From Sphingobacterium hotanense (lineage in GTDB: Bacteria > Bacteroidota > Bacteroidia > Sphingobacteriales > Sphingobacteriaceae), in contig NZ_CP030848.1 in assembly GCF_008274825.1 (NCBI RefSeq), positions 3,161,618 to 3,225,617 of the forward strand: 64,000 bases of DNA, in the 5' to 3' direction. Below are positions 15,798 through 25,335 of the stretch, piece after piece. A program made the translations under genes and the position numbers. The notes below the pieces were generated by a model. It had not been told where the DNA came from. It saw nothing but the letters and a program-made list of their open reading frames with translations, and did no database searches. Each line of letters starts with the position of its first letter. Position 1 is the first letter of the stretch.

Positions 15798-17801
15798 TTA
15801 CCAAATAACAATTCGTTTGTCTTTTGGAACATATAGTTTATCACCTTCTTTTGTTTGGAATGCTTCGTGGAAAGCATCTAAGTTAATGATCGGACCAACC
15901 GCACGGTATTGTGCTGGCGAGTGTGGATCTGTTTTCACTTGGTTAACAACGTACTCATCTGTTGTTTTTGAACGCCAAATAGTCGCCCATGATAAGAAGA
16001 AACGTTGCTCTTGTGTATATCCATCGATTAATCCAGGGTTACCTTTGTCTTTCAAGTACATTTGCAATGCATCGAATGCAACAGAAGAACCGCCTAAGTC
16101 ACCAATGTTCTCGCCTAAAGTGAAACGTCCATTAACGAATACTCCAGGTACCGGCTCATAAGACTCGAATTGCGCAACTAATGCATCTGCAGCTTTTTCG
16201 AACTTCTCACGATCTTCGTCTGTCCACCAGTTATTTAAGTTACCATTTCCGTCGTATTGAGAACCTGAATCATCAAAACCATGTGAAAGCTCATGACCAA
16301 TTACTGCACCAATACCACCGAAGTTAACAGCAGGATCTGCTTTATAATCATAGAAAGGAGGTTGAAGGATAGCTGCAGGGAATACAATCTCGTTGAATAA
16401 CGGACTGTAATATGCATTTACCATCTGAGGATACATTCCCCATTCTGATTTATCAACAGGCTTTCCTTGTTTCGCTAAGTTCTCTTTGAATGACCAACGG
16501 TTCATGTTATGAACATTCTCGATTAAGCTAGTGCCGATTGCTAAATTAGAATAGTCTTTCCATTTATCAGGATAACCGATTTTCACGTTAAACTTAGAAA
16601 GTTTTTCTAATGCTTTTTCTTTTGTAGCTGGAGACATCCATGCTAAGTCTTTAATGTGTTGGTTGAAAGATTTGATCAGGTATTGCACCATCTCCTCACA
16701 TGTTTGCTTTGCCTCAGCAGGGAAGTGCTCTTTTACATATAATTTACCTAAAAGTTCACCTACATTGCTGTTAACAAATGCTAAACCACGTTTGTCTAAT
16801 GCGCGTTGCTCCTTTTGACCTCTCAATTTCTTGCCATAGAACTCAAATGACAAATCATCAAGTTCTTTCGTCAAATAACCTGTTGCATCGTCCATCACAT
16901 GGAACTTCAAGTATTCTTTGATTACAGGAAGGTTTTCTTGATTAACGATTTGATCTAACTCTTGATAATATTTCAACTCGCCAATGATTACTGTATCTGC
17001 AGTGAATCCAACGCTACGAATGTATTTCGCAACATCCATATTCTTCACCATCTTACCTAAATCATTTACAGCAACAGGGTTGTAGCGCTTTTGAGCGTCT
17101 CTTGACTCTTCCACAGTTTTCAATTTGGAAGCAATCAATTTTTCAAATTCAACAATCTTAGGACCTTTAAGATCTCTAGTCTTTTGATCAACTTTGCTAT
17201 ATAGCGTGTTGATGTAGCTTTGGTAATTACCTAAAGTCTCTGTATTCTTCTCATCCACTTTTTGGTAATAGCTACGACCAAGACCTAATCCTCCGCCGCC
17301 TAAATAAACAGCATTCATATTACTGTTTTTCATATGCGCATAAACATAGCCACCAAAGAATGGGTTGCCACCGATTTCCGCATATTTAAGGAAATAGCTG
17401 TATAAGTCTTTAAGGTTCTTGATACCGTCGATGTCTTTCAACTGTTGTTGAATAGGCTTCAATCCAAGTTTATTACGCGTATCGAAATCAACGAAAGAAC
17501 GGTAAAGATCTGCGATCTTTTGCCCGTCAGAACCTTTATCAAACTTCTGATCTAAAGAAGCTTTTAAAAGCTTTAAGCTGTTCTCGTCGGTGTTCTCCGC
17601 TAAGGCATCGAAAGATCCCCAGCGTGCTTTATCAGAGGGAATCTCGACAGTTTTCATCCAGTTCCCATTAACGTAGTTATAGAAGTCGTCCTGCGGACGT
17701 ACGTTTTTGTCCATGTAGGACACATTGATGGCATGATTCTCTTGAGCGAAGCCCAAAGCTGATCCAGTCATCAATGCAGCAATCAATACATATTTTTTCA
17801 T
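15798..17801 (-). CDS. M13-family zinc metallopeptidase (PepO/neprilysin-like)
   Basis: A 667-residue exported endopeptidase, probably periplasmic. The ATG at 17801 gives a clean signal peptide (MKKYVLIAALMTGSALGFAQ); the longer frame from 17846 would mask it. M13 features are complete: NAYYSPLFNEIVFPAA; the zinc motif HELSH in VIGHELSHGFDDSGSQ near residue 500; and ENIGDLGG near 563 carrying the third zinc ligand Glu and the conserved Asp. The C-terminus has FFLSWATIWRSK and DPHSPAQYR, also family hallmarks. Such enzymes cleave short peptides. It stands alone between a terminator and an AT-rich divergent promoter region. Confidence 0.93.
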   Translation of the reverse strand: MKKYVLIAALMTGSALGFAQENHAINVSYMDKNVRPQDDFYNYVNGNWMKTVEIPSDKARWGSFDALAENTDENSLKLLKASLDQKFDKGSDGQKIADLYRSFVDFDTRNKLGLKPIQQQLKDIDGIKNLKDLYSYFLKYAEIGGNPFFGGYVYAHMKNSNMNAVYLGGGGLGLGRSYYQKVDEKNTETLGNYQSYINTLYSKVDQKTRDLKGPKIVEFEKLIASKLKTVEESRDAQKRYNPVAVNDLGKMVKNMDVAKYIRSVGFTADTVIIGELKYYQELDQIVNQENLPVIKEYLKFHVMDDATGYLTKELDDLSFEFYGKKLRGQKEQRALDKRGLAFVNSNVGELLGKLYVKEHFPAEAKQTCEEMVQYLIKSFNQHIKDLAWMSPATKEKALEKLSKFNVKIGYPDKWKDYSNLAIGTSLIENVHNMNRWSFKENLAKQGKPVDKSEWGMYPQMVNAYYSPLFNEIVFPAAILQPPFYDYKADPAVNFGGIGAVIGHELSHGFDDSGSQYDGNGNLNNWWTDEDREKFEKAADALVAQFESYEPVPGVFVNGRFTLGENIGDLGGSSVAFDALQMYLKDKGNPGLIDGYTQEQRFFLSWATIWRSKTTDEYVVNQVKTDPHSPAQYRAVGPIINLDAFHEAFQTKEGDKLYVPKDKRIVIW

Positions 17802-17937
17802 AATAACCATTTGTTCTAAAAAGGTGTTTAATGTAAGTGCAAACATACTTATTCTTAAAATAATCTTAAAGTAACTATTCCTTTATATTCTGTATATCAC
17901 TCTTTTTTAGAAAGGAAATACGTTATTTTGCAAGACT

Positions 17938-18570
17938 ATGCTAATAAAAGTCGACGAAAAGGATTATAATTTACTGACCACTGAAAAGAGAGAAATACGA
18001 ATTGCTAACCTGCAGGAAGATATCCCAACGGTTTATGCACATGCGCAAAATAGCTTAGACGAAGTCGCCACCTACATCCGTCAGTTTCAGCAAGGCAGTG
18101 CCTTCCAAGTAGCTCCAGAGTCTATGCTAGAATTTTTTAGGATCGACCTCTTTGGCAAAAAATATCCCGTTAAGATTATCCGGAATGAGGAGTTTCAACC
18201 TTATATCAAAGCGGACCTAGTTTATTGCAGCGCCAAAGCCAATACGGACATCCAACAAGAGAAGTTTGCAGAAAACTTGAGAGAGCAGCTCTTTCAACAA
18301 TATGTTTTACAACGGATAAGCCATTGGGAGGAACAGTTGAATGTCCTTTCTAACGATATCAACTTTCGAGTACTCAAAGCCAGCCCCTACAAAACAAATG
18401 CTGAAACCGCTAATATCACTTTCAATAAGCAAATAAAAGATCTATCCTTACGCACCATTGATTATTTCGTATTCTCAGCCATACTTCCCCTACTCCATGA
18501 GGATGATGAATTGACATTGATTAATCAATACTTCCCGGATACAGAAAGGCTATTAAATCAATTAAGATAA
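17938..18570 (+). CDS. Degenerate YgjP/DUF45-like protein lacking the metallopeptidase motif
   Basis: A 210-residue soluble protein. The layout follows the YgjP (DUF45) metal-dependent family: an N-terminal beta-rich region, then LFGKKYPVKII, a long helix with RISHWEEQLNV, then NITFNKQI and LSLRTIDYFVFSAILPLLHEDDE. In true YgjP proteins the last segment reads IDYVVVHELCHL with a zinc-binding HExxH, and a WGSC motif comes earlier. Here HExxH is replaced by FSAILPL and WGSC is absent, so it looks like a non-catalytic relative. This is an inference from motif alignment by eye. Its hairpin terminator overlaps the stop codon. Confidence 0.55.
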   Translation: MLIKVDEKDYNLLTTEKREIRIANLQEDIPTVYAHAQNSLDEVATYIRQFQQGSAFQVAPESMLEFFRIDLFGKKYPVKIIRNEEFQPYIKADLVYCSAKANTDIQQEKFAENLREQLFQQYVLQRISHWEEQLNVLSNDINFRVLKASPYKTNAETANITFNKQIKDLSLRTIDYFVFSAILPLLHEDDELTLINQYFPDTERLLNQLR

Positions 18571-18580
18571 AATAGCCTTT
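18545..18580 (+). terminator. Terminator overlapping the end of the YgjP-like gene
   Basis: AAAGGCTAT (18545-18553, inside the coding sequence) pairs perfectly with ATAGCCTTT (18572-18580, just after the stop codon). The T-rich TTTT tract that follows is short. Confidence 0.55.
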
Positions 18581-18632
18581 TGAGGTTAAGGTTTTTTGAT
18601 TACCGATTCGAGGTATGGTACATCGTCATATT

Positions 18633-20045
18633 TCAGTCTCTAAGATTCGGATTAAATACTAAAGCACGTGGCGTCAGCGGGATAATCAATTGTCGCGAAT
18701 TCGGTTCTATGGACTTCATGATATTCCCCTCACCATCGAAGCGATTCAGGACAGTCCTATTTACAGCGTCATTCGCAAGGCGCTTAATATCCATCAAGCG
18801 TATCCCCCCTTTAAAACTCAATTCTCTACGTCTTTCATCCAGTACATGCTTCAAAGCCTCTTCGGGACTGGCGGCCTCCAAATCCTCATGAGTATCCTCT
18901 AACATCCGCTTAAAGCGCAGTTTATTGATTAAAGCCATAGCCTCTTCGACTTTCCCATCTCGTGCATTGCATTCGGCAGCAATCAGCATCATTTCAGGAA
19001 CAGTGATTGCATTATTGAAGCGCACTGCGCTTGACGAGCCATCTGGCGCAGCCACAATCGGATAGATGTATTCCCAAGTGTCGTAATTTTGTCCATAGTG
19101 GGCAAACAGACGTAGATCGTTCTCCGTATAAATCGAGAGTAAATCTTCTGGCATGTAAATATTTAACCCGGTTGTTTGGAAAAAGTTAAGCTCTTGCCCT
19201 GCCTTGGCAAAAATAACTTCCTGATATCCTTCCATCTGGAACAGCAAGAACACATAAGACTCATATTCCATCAAAAACGGGTTATAATCTATTAAGAACG
19301 AATTGATCGCAAGTGCTTTATTGGCATAGTCCATAGCTTGCTCATACTCTCCTTTCTGAAGATGCACTTTCGCTGACAGTGCATATGCACAAACTTTCCC
19401 CGGATGTAGCACATCGTTTCCTTTGTCGGGCAGCTCTGCAGTCGCCATCGCATCCTGCAGATCTCGCTCAATCAAGTCATAGAGCTGTTTTACGGTCGCG
19501 TGGGGAGGCAATTGATTCGCATCTAAGATCGTAATCAATGGCACCGCCAAATCACTTTCTGCGCTAGCAGCATTGAACTGCGGCCCATATAAATTCACCA
19601 ACATAAAATTAGCGTATGCGCGGTGGATCTTTGCTTTGGCAATCAGCCTGCGCTTCCCTTCCGCGGTACCATCCAAAGCGAAATCTAAATAATTAATAAC
19701 CAAATTAGCCTGTGCGATATTCTTGTATAAGGCCCTATACAATTCATCCGTATCATTATTATTCCAGATAGACTCATTCCACAGATAAGCATTCCGAAGG
19801 GAATAATCTGATGGCATACGAGCAACGGAATCCGGGTGGAAATAGATATTATCCGTAAGGAACTCCGCAATGATCATGTTGTGCGAAGCAAAGTCGCGAC
19901 TGTTCAATACTTCCTCGAAGTCAACAAAATTCCGAACTGATATCTGTTCGCCGGTATTTGGGTTTACATCCAAAAACTTAGAACAGGAACTCAGGAAGCA
20001 CCCTACAAAGGCATATATAAGGATGTTATATTGTAATGTTTTCAT
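18633..20045 (-). CDS. SusD/RagB-family outer membrane nutrient-binding lipoprotein
   Basis: The surface lipoprotein partner of the SusC-like transporter encoded upstream. The 470-residue length is typical. The lipobox LSSC (Cys21) is followed by SKFLDVNPN, the common start of SusD proteins. TPR-like helices with NIAQANLVINYLD and AKIHRAYANFMLVNLYGP mark the SusD core, and the C-terminal part has LMDIKRLANDAVN. Its ATG overlaps the stop codon of the SusC gene in a TGATG arrangement, so translation is coupled. No glycosidase, sensor or sigma/anti-sigma gene is next to the pair, so the substrate (glycan, peptide or other) cannot be guessed. Confidence 0.92.
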   Translation of the reverse strand: MKTLQYNILIYAFVGCFLSSCSKFLDVNPNTGEQISVRNFVDFEEVLNSRDFASHNMIIAEFLTDNIYFHPDSVARMPSDYSLRNAYLWNESIWNNNDTDELYRALYKNIAQANLVINYLDFALDGTAEGKRRLIAKAKIHRAYANFMLVNLYGPQFNAASAESDLAVPLITILDANQLPPHATVKQLYDLIERDLQDAMATAELPDKGNDVLHPGKVCAYALSAKVHLQKGEYEQAMDYANKALAINSFLIDYNPFLMEYESYVFLLFQMEGYQEVIFAKAGQELNFFQTTGLNIYMPEDLLSIYTENDLRLFAHYGQNYDTWEYIYPIVAAPDGSSSAVRFNNAITVPEMMLIAAECNARDGKVEEAMALINKLRFKRMLEDTHEDLEAASPEEALKHVLDERRRELSFKGGIRLMDIKRLANDAVNRTVLNRFDGEGNIMKSIEPNSRQLIIPLTPRALVFNPNLRD

Positions 20046-23000
20046 CAGAAACTAGCGTTAATTGAAAATGAATATTGTCTTGGCATCTGCGGTGATAGGA
20101 TACCATTGTTCGCAACGGAGCGGGGATCATAGCCATATGGATTTCTTGCCCAAAACCAGATATTATTCATCTGAACAGACACCGACAACCTGCTCATCCG
20201 CATCGGCGCCGTGATATGCCTTGGAAAATGATAACCAACCTGGATTTCTTCCAACCGAATAAAATCAGATGATAGAATAGAATTCGTCGAATTTTGTGTA
20301 ATAAGCTCACGGCCGACATTATAATTCGCGAGCTTCGGTATATCTGTGAGGTTCTCATCCCCCGGTTTTCTCCATCGGTAAACCAAGTCCGAATGATGAT
20401 CGATGGAAGAGGATGGCGCCGGGATATACTTTCGCATGACTCCACCCGACTGCCAATTGATCCGCGTCTGGAAAAAGAAATCTCCTACATCGATAAATTG
20501 ATTGACCGAGCCTGTATTTGGCGCAATCGTCACCCCGCTGAAGACCAATGCTGATTCCTCCGCCGCATCCAAGCGAGTTCCTTTATCATTGAGGATCGTT
20601 GGCTCGCCTTCATCATTCAATCCACCCCAGCGATAGCTCCACAGAGCATTCTGCGAATAGTTATTCCGAGGCGTAACGAGATAAGCATAGTTAGCAATAT
20701 ATTCTTGCTCCGGAACCTCTACATTGACAATATCATTGAAGGATGCCAGCACATTGACATTCCAACGGAATCTGCTCCGCTCAAATAACTTCAGCGTTGA
20801 AGCAAATTCTAAACCTTTCGTACGGATGGTATTTTTAACATAACGTGATTGCAGACCTGTCGCAAAATCCGGCAGATTGTACATATCAACCATAATCCCC
20901 GTCGTCAATCGATCGTATTTGCGGATATCTACCAAAAAACGATCGCTTAAAAATCCTAGTTGTATCGAAGGCTCATGATTTAATATCGCAGGAGGTAAAA
21001 ATTCCATCACCAGGAAGTTAGGCTGGACAACACTATGCCTGTTCAGCTGATTCAATTCAAACTGAATCAATAGCGATTGATACTGATCAAAATTCTGTAG
21101 GCTATACACTAACGACAAAGTGCTCAGGAAATCCAACTTTGTCAACAAATGCTGTTTTAAGTTGTAATTGAAATCACCGGACCATAGCGTCCTATCCTGA
21201 TTATTGATGTAAGCACTTGCCTGAAACTTCATCAAATCATTAAACAAGCCCAGATACAAGGAGGTCTTTGCATAATTTAAATTGATGTTGCTCATGTTAG
21301 GATCGAAATAATTGGTCAAGGAGATGGAATAATAGTCCCAATTGGTTTCCAGATTTCTACTGGCTTGATGCTGTGCCGGTAGCCTTGGCGAGCGCAGCCC
21401 TCCGATTTTTGTACCTTTCAGAAGCTCATTGATGATACGATTTTCCGGTATGAATCGCTGGTGTAAGTCCCAATCGACTAGCAAGCTGGCGTCATGGAAC
21501 ATAGCGTAGTTAGGCTTTACGCCATAATTAGGAATATAAACACCGTTGTACGTGAATTTCGTTTGAAAAGTCTCTCGGTAAGAATATCCGAAGTTACCGC
21601 CAATGCGCAGATTCCTGTTCCGCTGATTTTGCGGTTGCGGAATATTAATCAGCGACCCTGTCTCCACGGGCTCTCCGTAAATGTTCCTCGCCGCGGTGGG
21701 TTCCATCCAAATCGTATCCCCTCCTCGCCCGCGTGCATCCACACCATAAAAGATCTCCACAGGGTTCATCTTAGCATCCGACATCGAAACCCAACCGCTC
21801 AACCCGGCTTTAAATTGATGTATATCCGAAACGGTCTTGTTAAAATCAAAACCTGAGCGGAAGTCGATTGTCGTTTCTAAGCTTCCGCCACGTTGATTGT
21901 AGTTCCCAACAGGCGCCCAATAATTAATCCCTTTATCTTTGACCGGGATAGAATACATGTTAAAATGTCTCCGTGCATCCGTAGAGTGCTCGTGCGTAAA
22001 TTGCTCCGTCCGATTATTGGTCCGTTGATAGAGCATGGTATTGATCCAACTGAGCGACGGATTAAAATTTACCTGAACTTTCCCCGATGCGGACAGCATA
22101 CGGTTCCGACCTAGACTGTAATTCAGACGCTGATCCTCAACATGATTCCGGCCAACGTCAAAAGCACCAAGCGACATAAATTGCTGATTCAAATCATAAC
22201 GATAGGTATCGTTATAGTCATACACATAGTTTCCTTGCTCATCAAACAGCATCTGATAGGGCTCCAGCGACATACTTAGCCGCGGGACCGTCTTATTCTC
22301 CCCTCTACGATATCGCACATAGAGATTACCCTCGACTTTATTTTTAAAAAAAGAGAAGGTGTTGTTCGAGTTTAGATCAAAGTTCCGCATGTAGTCGCCC
22401 GGCGAAGAACTCTTATTATCACTATACATTAAACTCAGATTATAGCGAACCTCATCCTTACGCCCTGCCAAGCGAAGGTTATAGTTCTGCATACCCACAC
22501 GTTGCTGCGTTTGTCGGATCTGTTGCTGATTATCAAGATTACCAAGTGAATCCCAGCGATGCTCGAATTCCGAGGCACTGATCTTATCGTGGCGATGGTG
22601 ATTCAGTAAAAGATAAGCAGGATTGACACCTATGTACGGTAGATGAAGGTTCGTCATAGGAGTAATATCCAAATCGAAGCGGTCTCGATATAAGTCAAGC
22701 AAGTCTCTCGACGAGATCCGCTCCAGCGCCTTATTGCTTATATCTTCCAGATCAGAGATGAAGAAATTCTGTGTATAATGTATTTCCAAAGGCTTGCCAA
22801 CAGATCCCCGCATAGTCTTAATCAGGACAACACCGTTTACCCCTTCAGGGTCATATTTTATGCCTTCTTCGGGATCGCGAATAACCTCCACACTTTCAAT
22901 GTTCGCCATCGGCATGTTGAGCGGAAACTCAGCTTCAGGAAAACCATCGACCAGTACAAGCATACCCTTCGTATCGCCAGGTAACGCAGAACCACCGCGA

Positions 23001-23743
23001 AACTCAGGCACTAACCCCATTGAAGACAGTTTCGTTTGATTAATGATGTTCGATCCTGCGGCTCGCATCAGCGTACTCCGCTTCTGATCAAAATCACGCT
23101 GAAAATCCTGAAATGTAGGATACAGCACCATAGCTTCCGGCATGGTCCTTTTCATCTGATCATACATTTCGCGCAGATTCATACTCCCACTGATATTTAG
23201 TGTTGGCGTGGAAAAAATAACTTCCTGTTCTGTCGTCGTCGAAGGTCGAAATATCAGTCCCGGGACTGTTCCTTCGAGCATCTGTCCCAAATTGAGGTGC
23301 CGCCTCTGTTCGATATCCAGCAAAACGTTTTTGGGATTGCGGTGTCGAACTATCGCTTCTTCAATTCTTCGTACTTGCTTCTTCAATTGTATGTCGTTTC
23401 TGCGCTTAAGTTGTCGCAGTGAATAAACCAGAGGCGCATAGCCGACGCAGGAAAATGTAATCTCTATTTTATCTTGATTAATGCATTCGAAGGCATACTC
23501 TCCTAATTCGTTTGTTTCCATCACAAACCTCGAATCCAACACTGTAACCGTAGCTTTAGGAATGGGCTGCTTGGATTCCGCATCTCGGACAACCCCGAAT
23601 AGCTGAACCCGATCCTGTGCCCAGACATCGACATTACATAGACAAAACAAAAATAAAATCATTGATAAATTCAGAAAGAAGCGTTCGTGGGCTCGCCCGA
23701 CCTCTCGTCGAGCATACGTCGGCTTACAGAGCGTCATATCCAT
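20045..23743 (-). CDS. SusC/RagA-family TonB-linked outer membrane transporter
   Basis: A TonB-dependent receptor that imports large ligands with its SusD partner. The ATG at 23743 is preferred (1232 residues): the frame extends to 23794, but a palindromic leader lies in that extension. After the signal peptide come a carboxypeptidase-regulatory-like beta-sandwich (QLFGVVRDAESKQPIPKATV) and a plug domain with MLVLVDGFPEAEFPLN and IESVEVIRDPEEGIKY. The barrel ends in QYSFSINASF. There is no STN domain, so no direct sigma-regulator signalling is expected. The plug has an atypical stretch of about 80 residues between LNLGQMLEGTVPGL and FRGGSALPGDTKG. Confidence 0.92.
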   Translation of the reverse strand: MDMTLCKPTYARREVGRAHERFFLNLSMILFLFCLCNVDVWAQDRVQLFGVVRDAESKQPIPKATVTVLDSRFVMETNELGEYAFECINQDKIEITFSCVGYAPLVYSLRQLKRRNDIQLKKQVRRIEEAIVRHRNPKNVLLDIEQRRHLNLGQMLEGTVPGLIFRPSTTTEQEVIFSTPTLNISGSMNLREMYDQMKRTMPEAMVLYPTFQDFQRDFDQKRSTLMRAAGSNIINQTKLSSMGLVPEFRGGSALPGDTKGMLVLVDGFPEAEFPLNMPMANIESVEVIRDPEEGIKYDPEGVNGVVLIKTMRGSVGKPLEIHYTQNFFISDLEDISNKALERISSRDLLDLYRDRFDLDITPMTNLHLPYIGVNPAYLLLNHHRHDKISASEFEHRWDSLGNLDNQQQIRQTQQRVGMQNYNLRLAGRKDEVRYNLSLMYSDNKSSSPGDYMRNFDLNSNNTFSFFKNKVEGNLYVRYRRGENKTVPRLSMSLEPYQMLFDEQGNYVYDYNDTYRYDLNQQFMSLGAFDVGRNHVEDQRLNYSLGRNRMLSASGKVQVNFNPSLSWINTMLYQRTNNRTEQFTHEHSTDARRHFNMYSIPVKDKGINYWAPVGNYNQRGGSLETTIDFRSGFDFNKTVSDIHQFKAGLSGWVSMSDAKMNPVEIFYGVDARGRGGDTIWMEPTAARNIYGEPVETGSLINIPQPQNQRNRNLRIGGNFGYSYRETFQTKFTYNGVYIPNYGVKPNYAMFHDASLLVDWDLHQRFIPENRIINELLKGTKIGGLRSPRLPAQHQASRNLETNWDYYSISLTNYFDPNMSNINLNYAKTSLYLGLFNDLMKFQASAYINNQDRTLWSGDFNYNLKQHLLTKLDFLSTLSLVYSLQNFDQYQSLLIQFELNQLNRHSVVQPNFLVMEFLPPAILNHEPSIQLGFLSDRFLVDIRKYDRLTTGIMVDMYNLPDFATGLQSRYVKNTIRTKGLEFASTLKLFERSRFRWNVNVLASFNDIVNVEVPEQEYIANYAYLVTPRNNYSQNALWSYRWGGLNDEGEPTILNDKGTRLDAAEESALVFSGVTIAPNTGSVNQFIDVGDFFFQTRINWQSGGVMRKYIPAPSSSIDHHSDLVYRWRKPGDENLTDIPKLANYNVGRELITQNSTNSILSSDFIRLEEIQVGYHFPRHITAPMRMSRLSVSVQMNNIWFWARNPYGYDPRSVANNGILSPQMPRQYSFSINASF

Positions 23744-23774
23744 AAATATTTCAGTTTTAATTGGTTTCCTTTCG

Positions 23775-23822
23775 ATATGGTTTACAAAAACCATATTTGA
23801 TTTAATCGGTTACTCAAATTTA
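23775..23822 (-). promoter_or_regulatory. Promoter box and leader hairpin of the susC-like gene
   Basis: On the minus strand TAAATTTG (23822-23815) matches TAnnTTTG. Downstream in the presumed leader, ATATGGTTT and AAACCATAT (23775-23783 and 23788-23796) form a perfect 9-bp stem with a 4-nt loop, about 32 bp before the chosen ATG. The hairpin may affect translation or be an operator. Confidence 0.45.
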
Positions 23823-23941
23823 AAAACTATAAATTAATTATTAAAAAATATTTTACACTACTTTTATAATTAAGAAATTTATTAACGAAAATCATACTCA
23901 AAGGACCTCTGAACGCCACTCTTTTCCGAAAAATCTAGCAC

Positions 23942-23971
23942 AAAAAAAAGGCTACCCTTAATAGGATAGCC
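23942..23971 (-). terminator. Terminator of the P1 nuclease gene
   Basis: GGCTA (23950-23954) pairs with TAGCC (23967-23971), extended by CCT/AGG across a one-base bulge. Read leftward it runs into eight T residues (23949-23942). It lies 27 bp after the stop codon. Confidence 0.8.
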
Positions 23972-23997
23972 TCTTCCAAACAAGGTTAAACTAGCGT

Positions 23998-24789
23998 CTA
24001 ACCAAAAATATCATTGAGCTCCTTAGCTAAGCGCAATCCTGCCTTTAACAAGCATTCTTCCATAGGATATTTGAAACGGAATATATAATCGTAAGACAAT
24101 TTGTTTTGCTTCGCCACATCATCGTAAATCACGTTCGCAAGCTGATGCGACTCATATAACCATTGCTCGAAACCCGAATTCGTATATTTCTTAAAAAAGG
24201 ATTTATCGTAATCCAGCACCGCAGCATATTCCATAAATGAATACTTCTCGTTGTCTACCAAATCGCTATCCCACACGCGATGTATATTACCTTGACGACC
24301 GAAGAAAGTAACATTGATTTTATTGCCACCTAAGTCCTCCGCGCGACTCACGTGCATGGGTTGATGTGCGTCGCCCAATAAGTGAATCACATAGTAAAGA
24401 GCCTCACGTCTTTGCGCAATACTTAGATTCTTATCGTTTACCTGCGCCCTAACTTTTGCATACGCCTTATATAAGTTTTGCTCCGGCGAGTTTTGTAATG
24501 CCGTATTGAACTCTTCGAAACTCAGATTGCCGGCGGTATTCAAGAAATGCCATGAGCCCGTAGAATTTAATAACGGATCTGGCGAGGACTTGATAAAGTC
24601 GGCCCAATTCGACCAATAAGCAATCTTCTGCTTTCCGATCAATGCTTCAATATTACGTTTGGCTTTTCGCGTAAGGTGTTTTTCTGCAATCTCAGAAATA
24701 ACACGGTGCCCCGTCATCCCCCAAGCAAACAATTGCTGGCTCGAAGTCAACAAGGTAAAGAACAACACGATCTTTGCTACTGTTTTCAT
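23998..24789 (-). CDS. S1/P1-family nuclease
   Basis: A secreted zinc-dependent nuclease of the S1/P1 (phospholipase C-like) fold, 263 residues, that probably hydrolyses single-stranded DNA or RNA in the periplasm. The ATG at 24789 gives the signal peptide MKTVAKIVLFFTLLTSSQQLFA. The mature protein then begins WGMTGHRVI, where the N-terminal Trp and the His are zinc ligands. Further ligands are in YYVIHLLGDAHQPMHVS and GGNKINVTFFG, and in NIHRVWDSDLVD. The frame extends upstream to 24852 but overlaps the preceding gene. DUF4268 lies 7 bp upstream in the same direction, so the two share a message. Confidence 0.93.
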   Translation of the reverse strand: MKTVAKIVLFFTLLTSSQQLFAWGMTGHRVISEIAEKHLTRKAKRNIEALIGKQKIAYWSNWADFIKSSPDPLLNSTGSWHFLNTAGNLSFEEFNTALQNSPEQNLYKAYAKVRAQVNDKNLSIAQRREALYYVIHLLGDAHQPMHVSRAEDLGGNKINVTFFGRQGNIHRVWDSDLVDNEKYSFMEYAAVLDYDKSFFKKYTNSGFEQWLYESHQLANVIYDDVAKQNKLSYDYIFRFKYPMEECLLKAGLRLAKELNDIFG

Positions 24790-24796
24790 TATCAAA

Positions 24797-25258
24797 TTAT
24801 TTAAAAAGTTCAAATCCATACTGCGCATCGGACCAAAAACTATCCAATGCAATAATCCGTGGTTTAAAAAAGGAGATCAAAGCCGGCCAATCCTCTTGTT
24901 GAAAAACACTAACTTTTGGGAGTTCCATAAAAATACGCGCAGTCTCCTTTCCGTAATCATCGAAACTATGCTCATCCCAGATCCATTCCTCACCAAATTC
25001 TGCTTCCAAAACCGCTTGATATTGACGAAACTGCTCAAATAGCAAAGCGCGGATACCAGCATCCGGATGTGCCATTTCAATAGCTATGTGCGCCTTCTTA
25101 TTGTCTGCGTCCATACGAAAATAAAGATGCTTTATGCCCGTCTTATAGTTTATCCAATTGACCTTTAAACCGTCTGCACCAGCAATTGGCGTCATGTACT
25201 GACCAAAGCTTGTCCAGAAGGACTCCCGAATTCTCTTTGCTTCTTCTCTTGAATACAA
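24797..25258 (-). CDS. DUF4268-domain protein
   Basis: A 153-residue cytoplasmic protein that matches the DUF4268 family by its opening REEAKRIRESFWTSFGQYM and by YFRMDADNKKAHIAIEM. The family occurs alone in Bacteroidota or attached to restriction-type nucleases elsewhere, and its role is unknown. The start codon is TTG at 25258: no in-frame ATG precedes it, an in-frame TAG lies 24 bp upstream, and a TAGTTTTG promoter box ends 16 bp before it. It is followed 7 bp later by the S1/P1 nuclease gene, which may hint at a shared nucleic-acid role but is only positional evidence. Confidence 0.72.
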   Translation of the reverse strand: MYSREEAKRIRESFWTSFGQYMTPIAGADGLKVNWINYKTGIKHLYFRMDADNKKAHIAIEMAHPDAGIRALLFEQFRQYQAVLEAEFGEEWIWDEHSFDDYGKETARIFMELPKVSVFQQEDWPALISFFKPRIIALDSFWSDAQYGFELFK

Positions 25259-25274
25259 TGCCGTAAATTTTCTG

Positions 25275-25282
25275 CAAAACTA
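25275..25282 (-). promoter_or_regulatory. Candidate -7 promoter box for the DUF4268-nuclease operon
   Basis: TAGTTTTG on the minus strand fits TAnnTTTG and ends 16 bp upstream of the TTG start. It overlaps the only in-frame stop, which supports the TTG start. Confidence 0.45.
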
Positions 25283-25335
25283 GCAATCTATTTAAACTTT
25301 TGTGTCTCCTAATTGTTTTCTTCTTAAATTTAACT

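Noticed and set aside
15604-16161. Plus-strand frame overlapping yegP and the M13 peptidase gene
   Set aside because: It is in the shadow of two genes with clear families, with no coding character of its own.
18633-23743. Polysaccharide utilisation locus around SusC/SusD
   Set aside because: No glycoside hydrolase, sulfatase or regulator gene is in the neighbourhood; only the pair itself is present.
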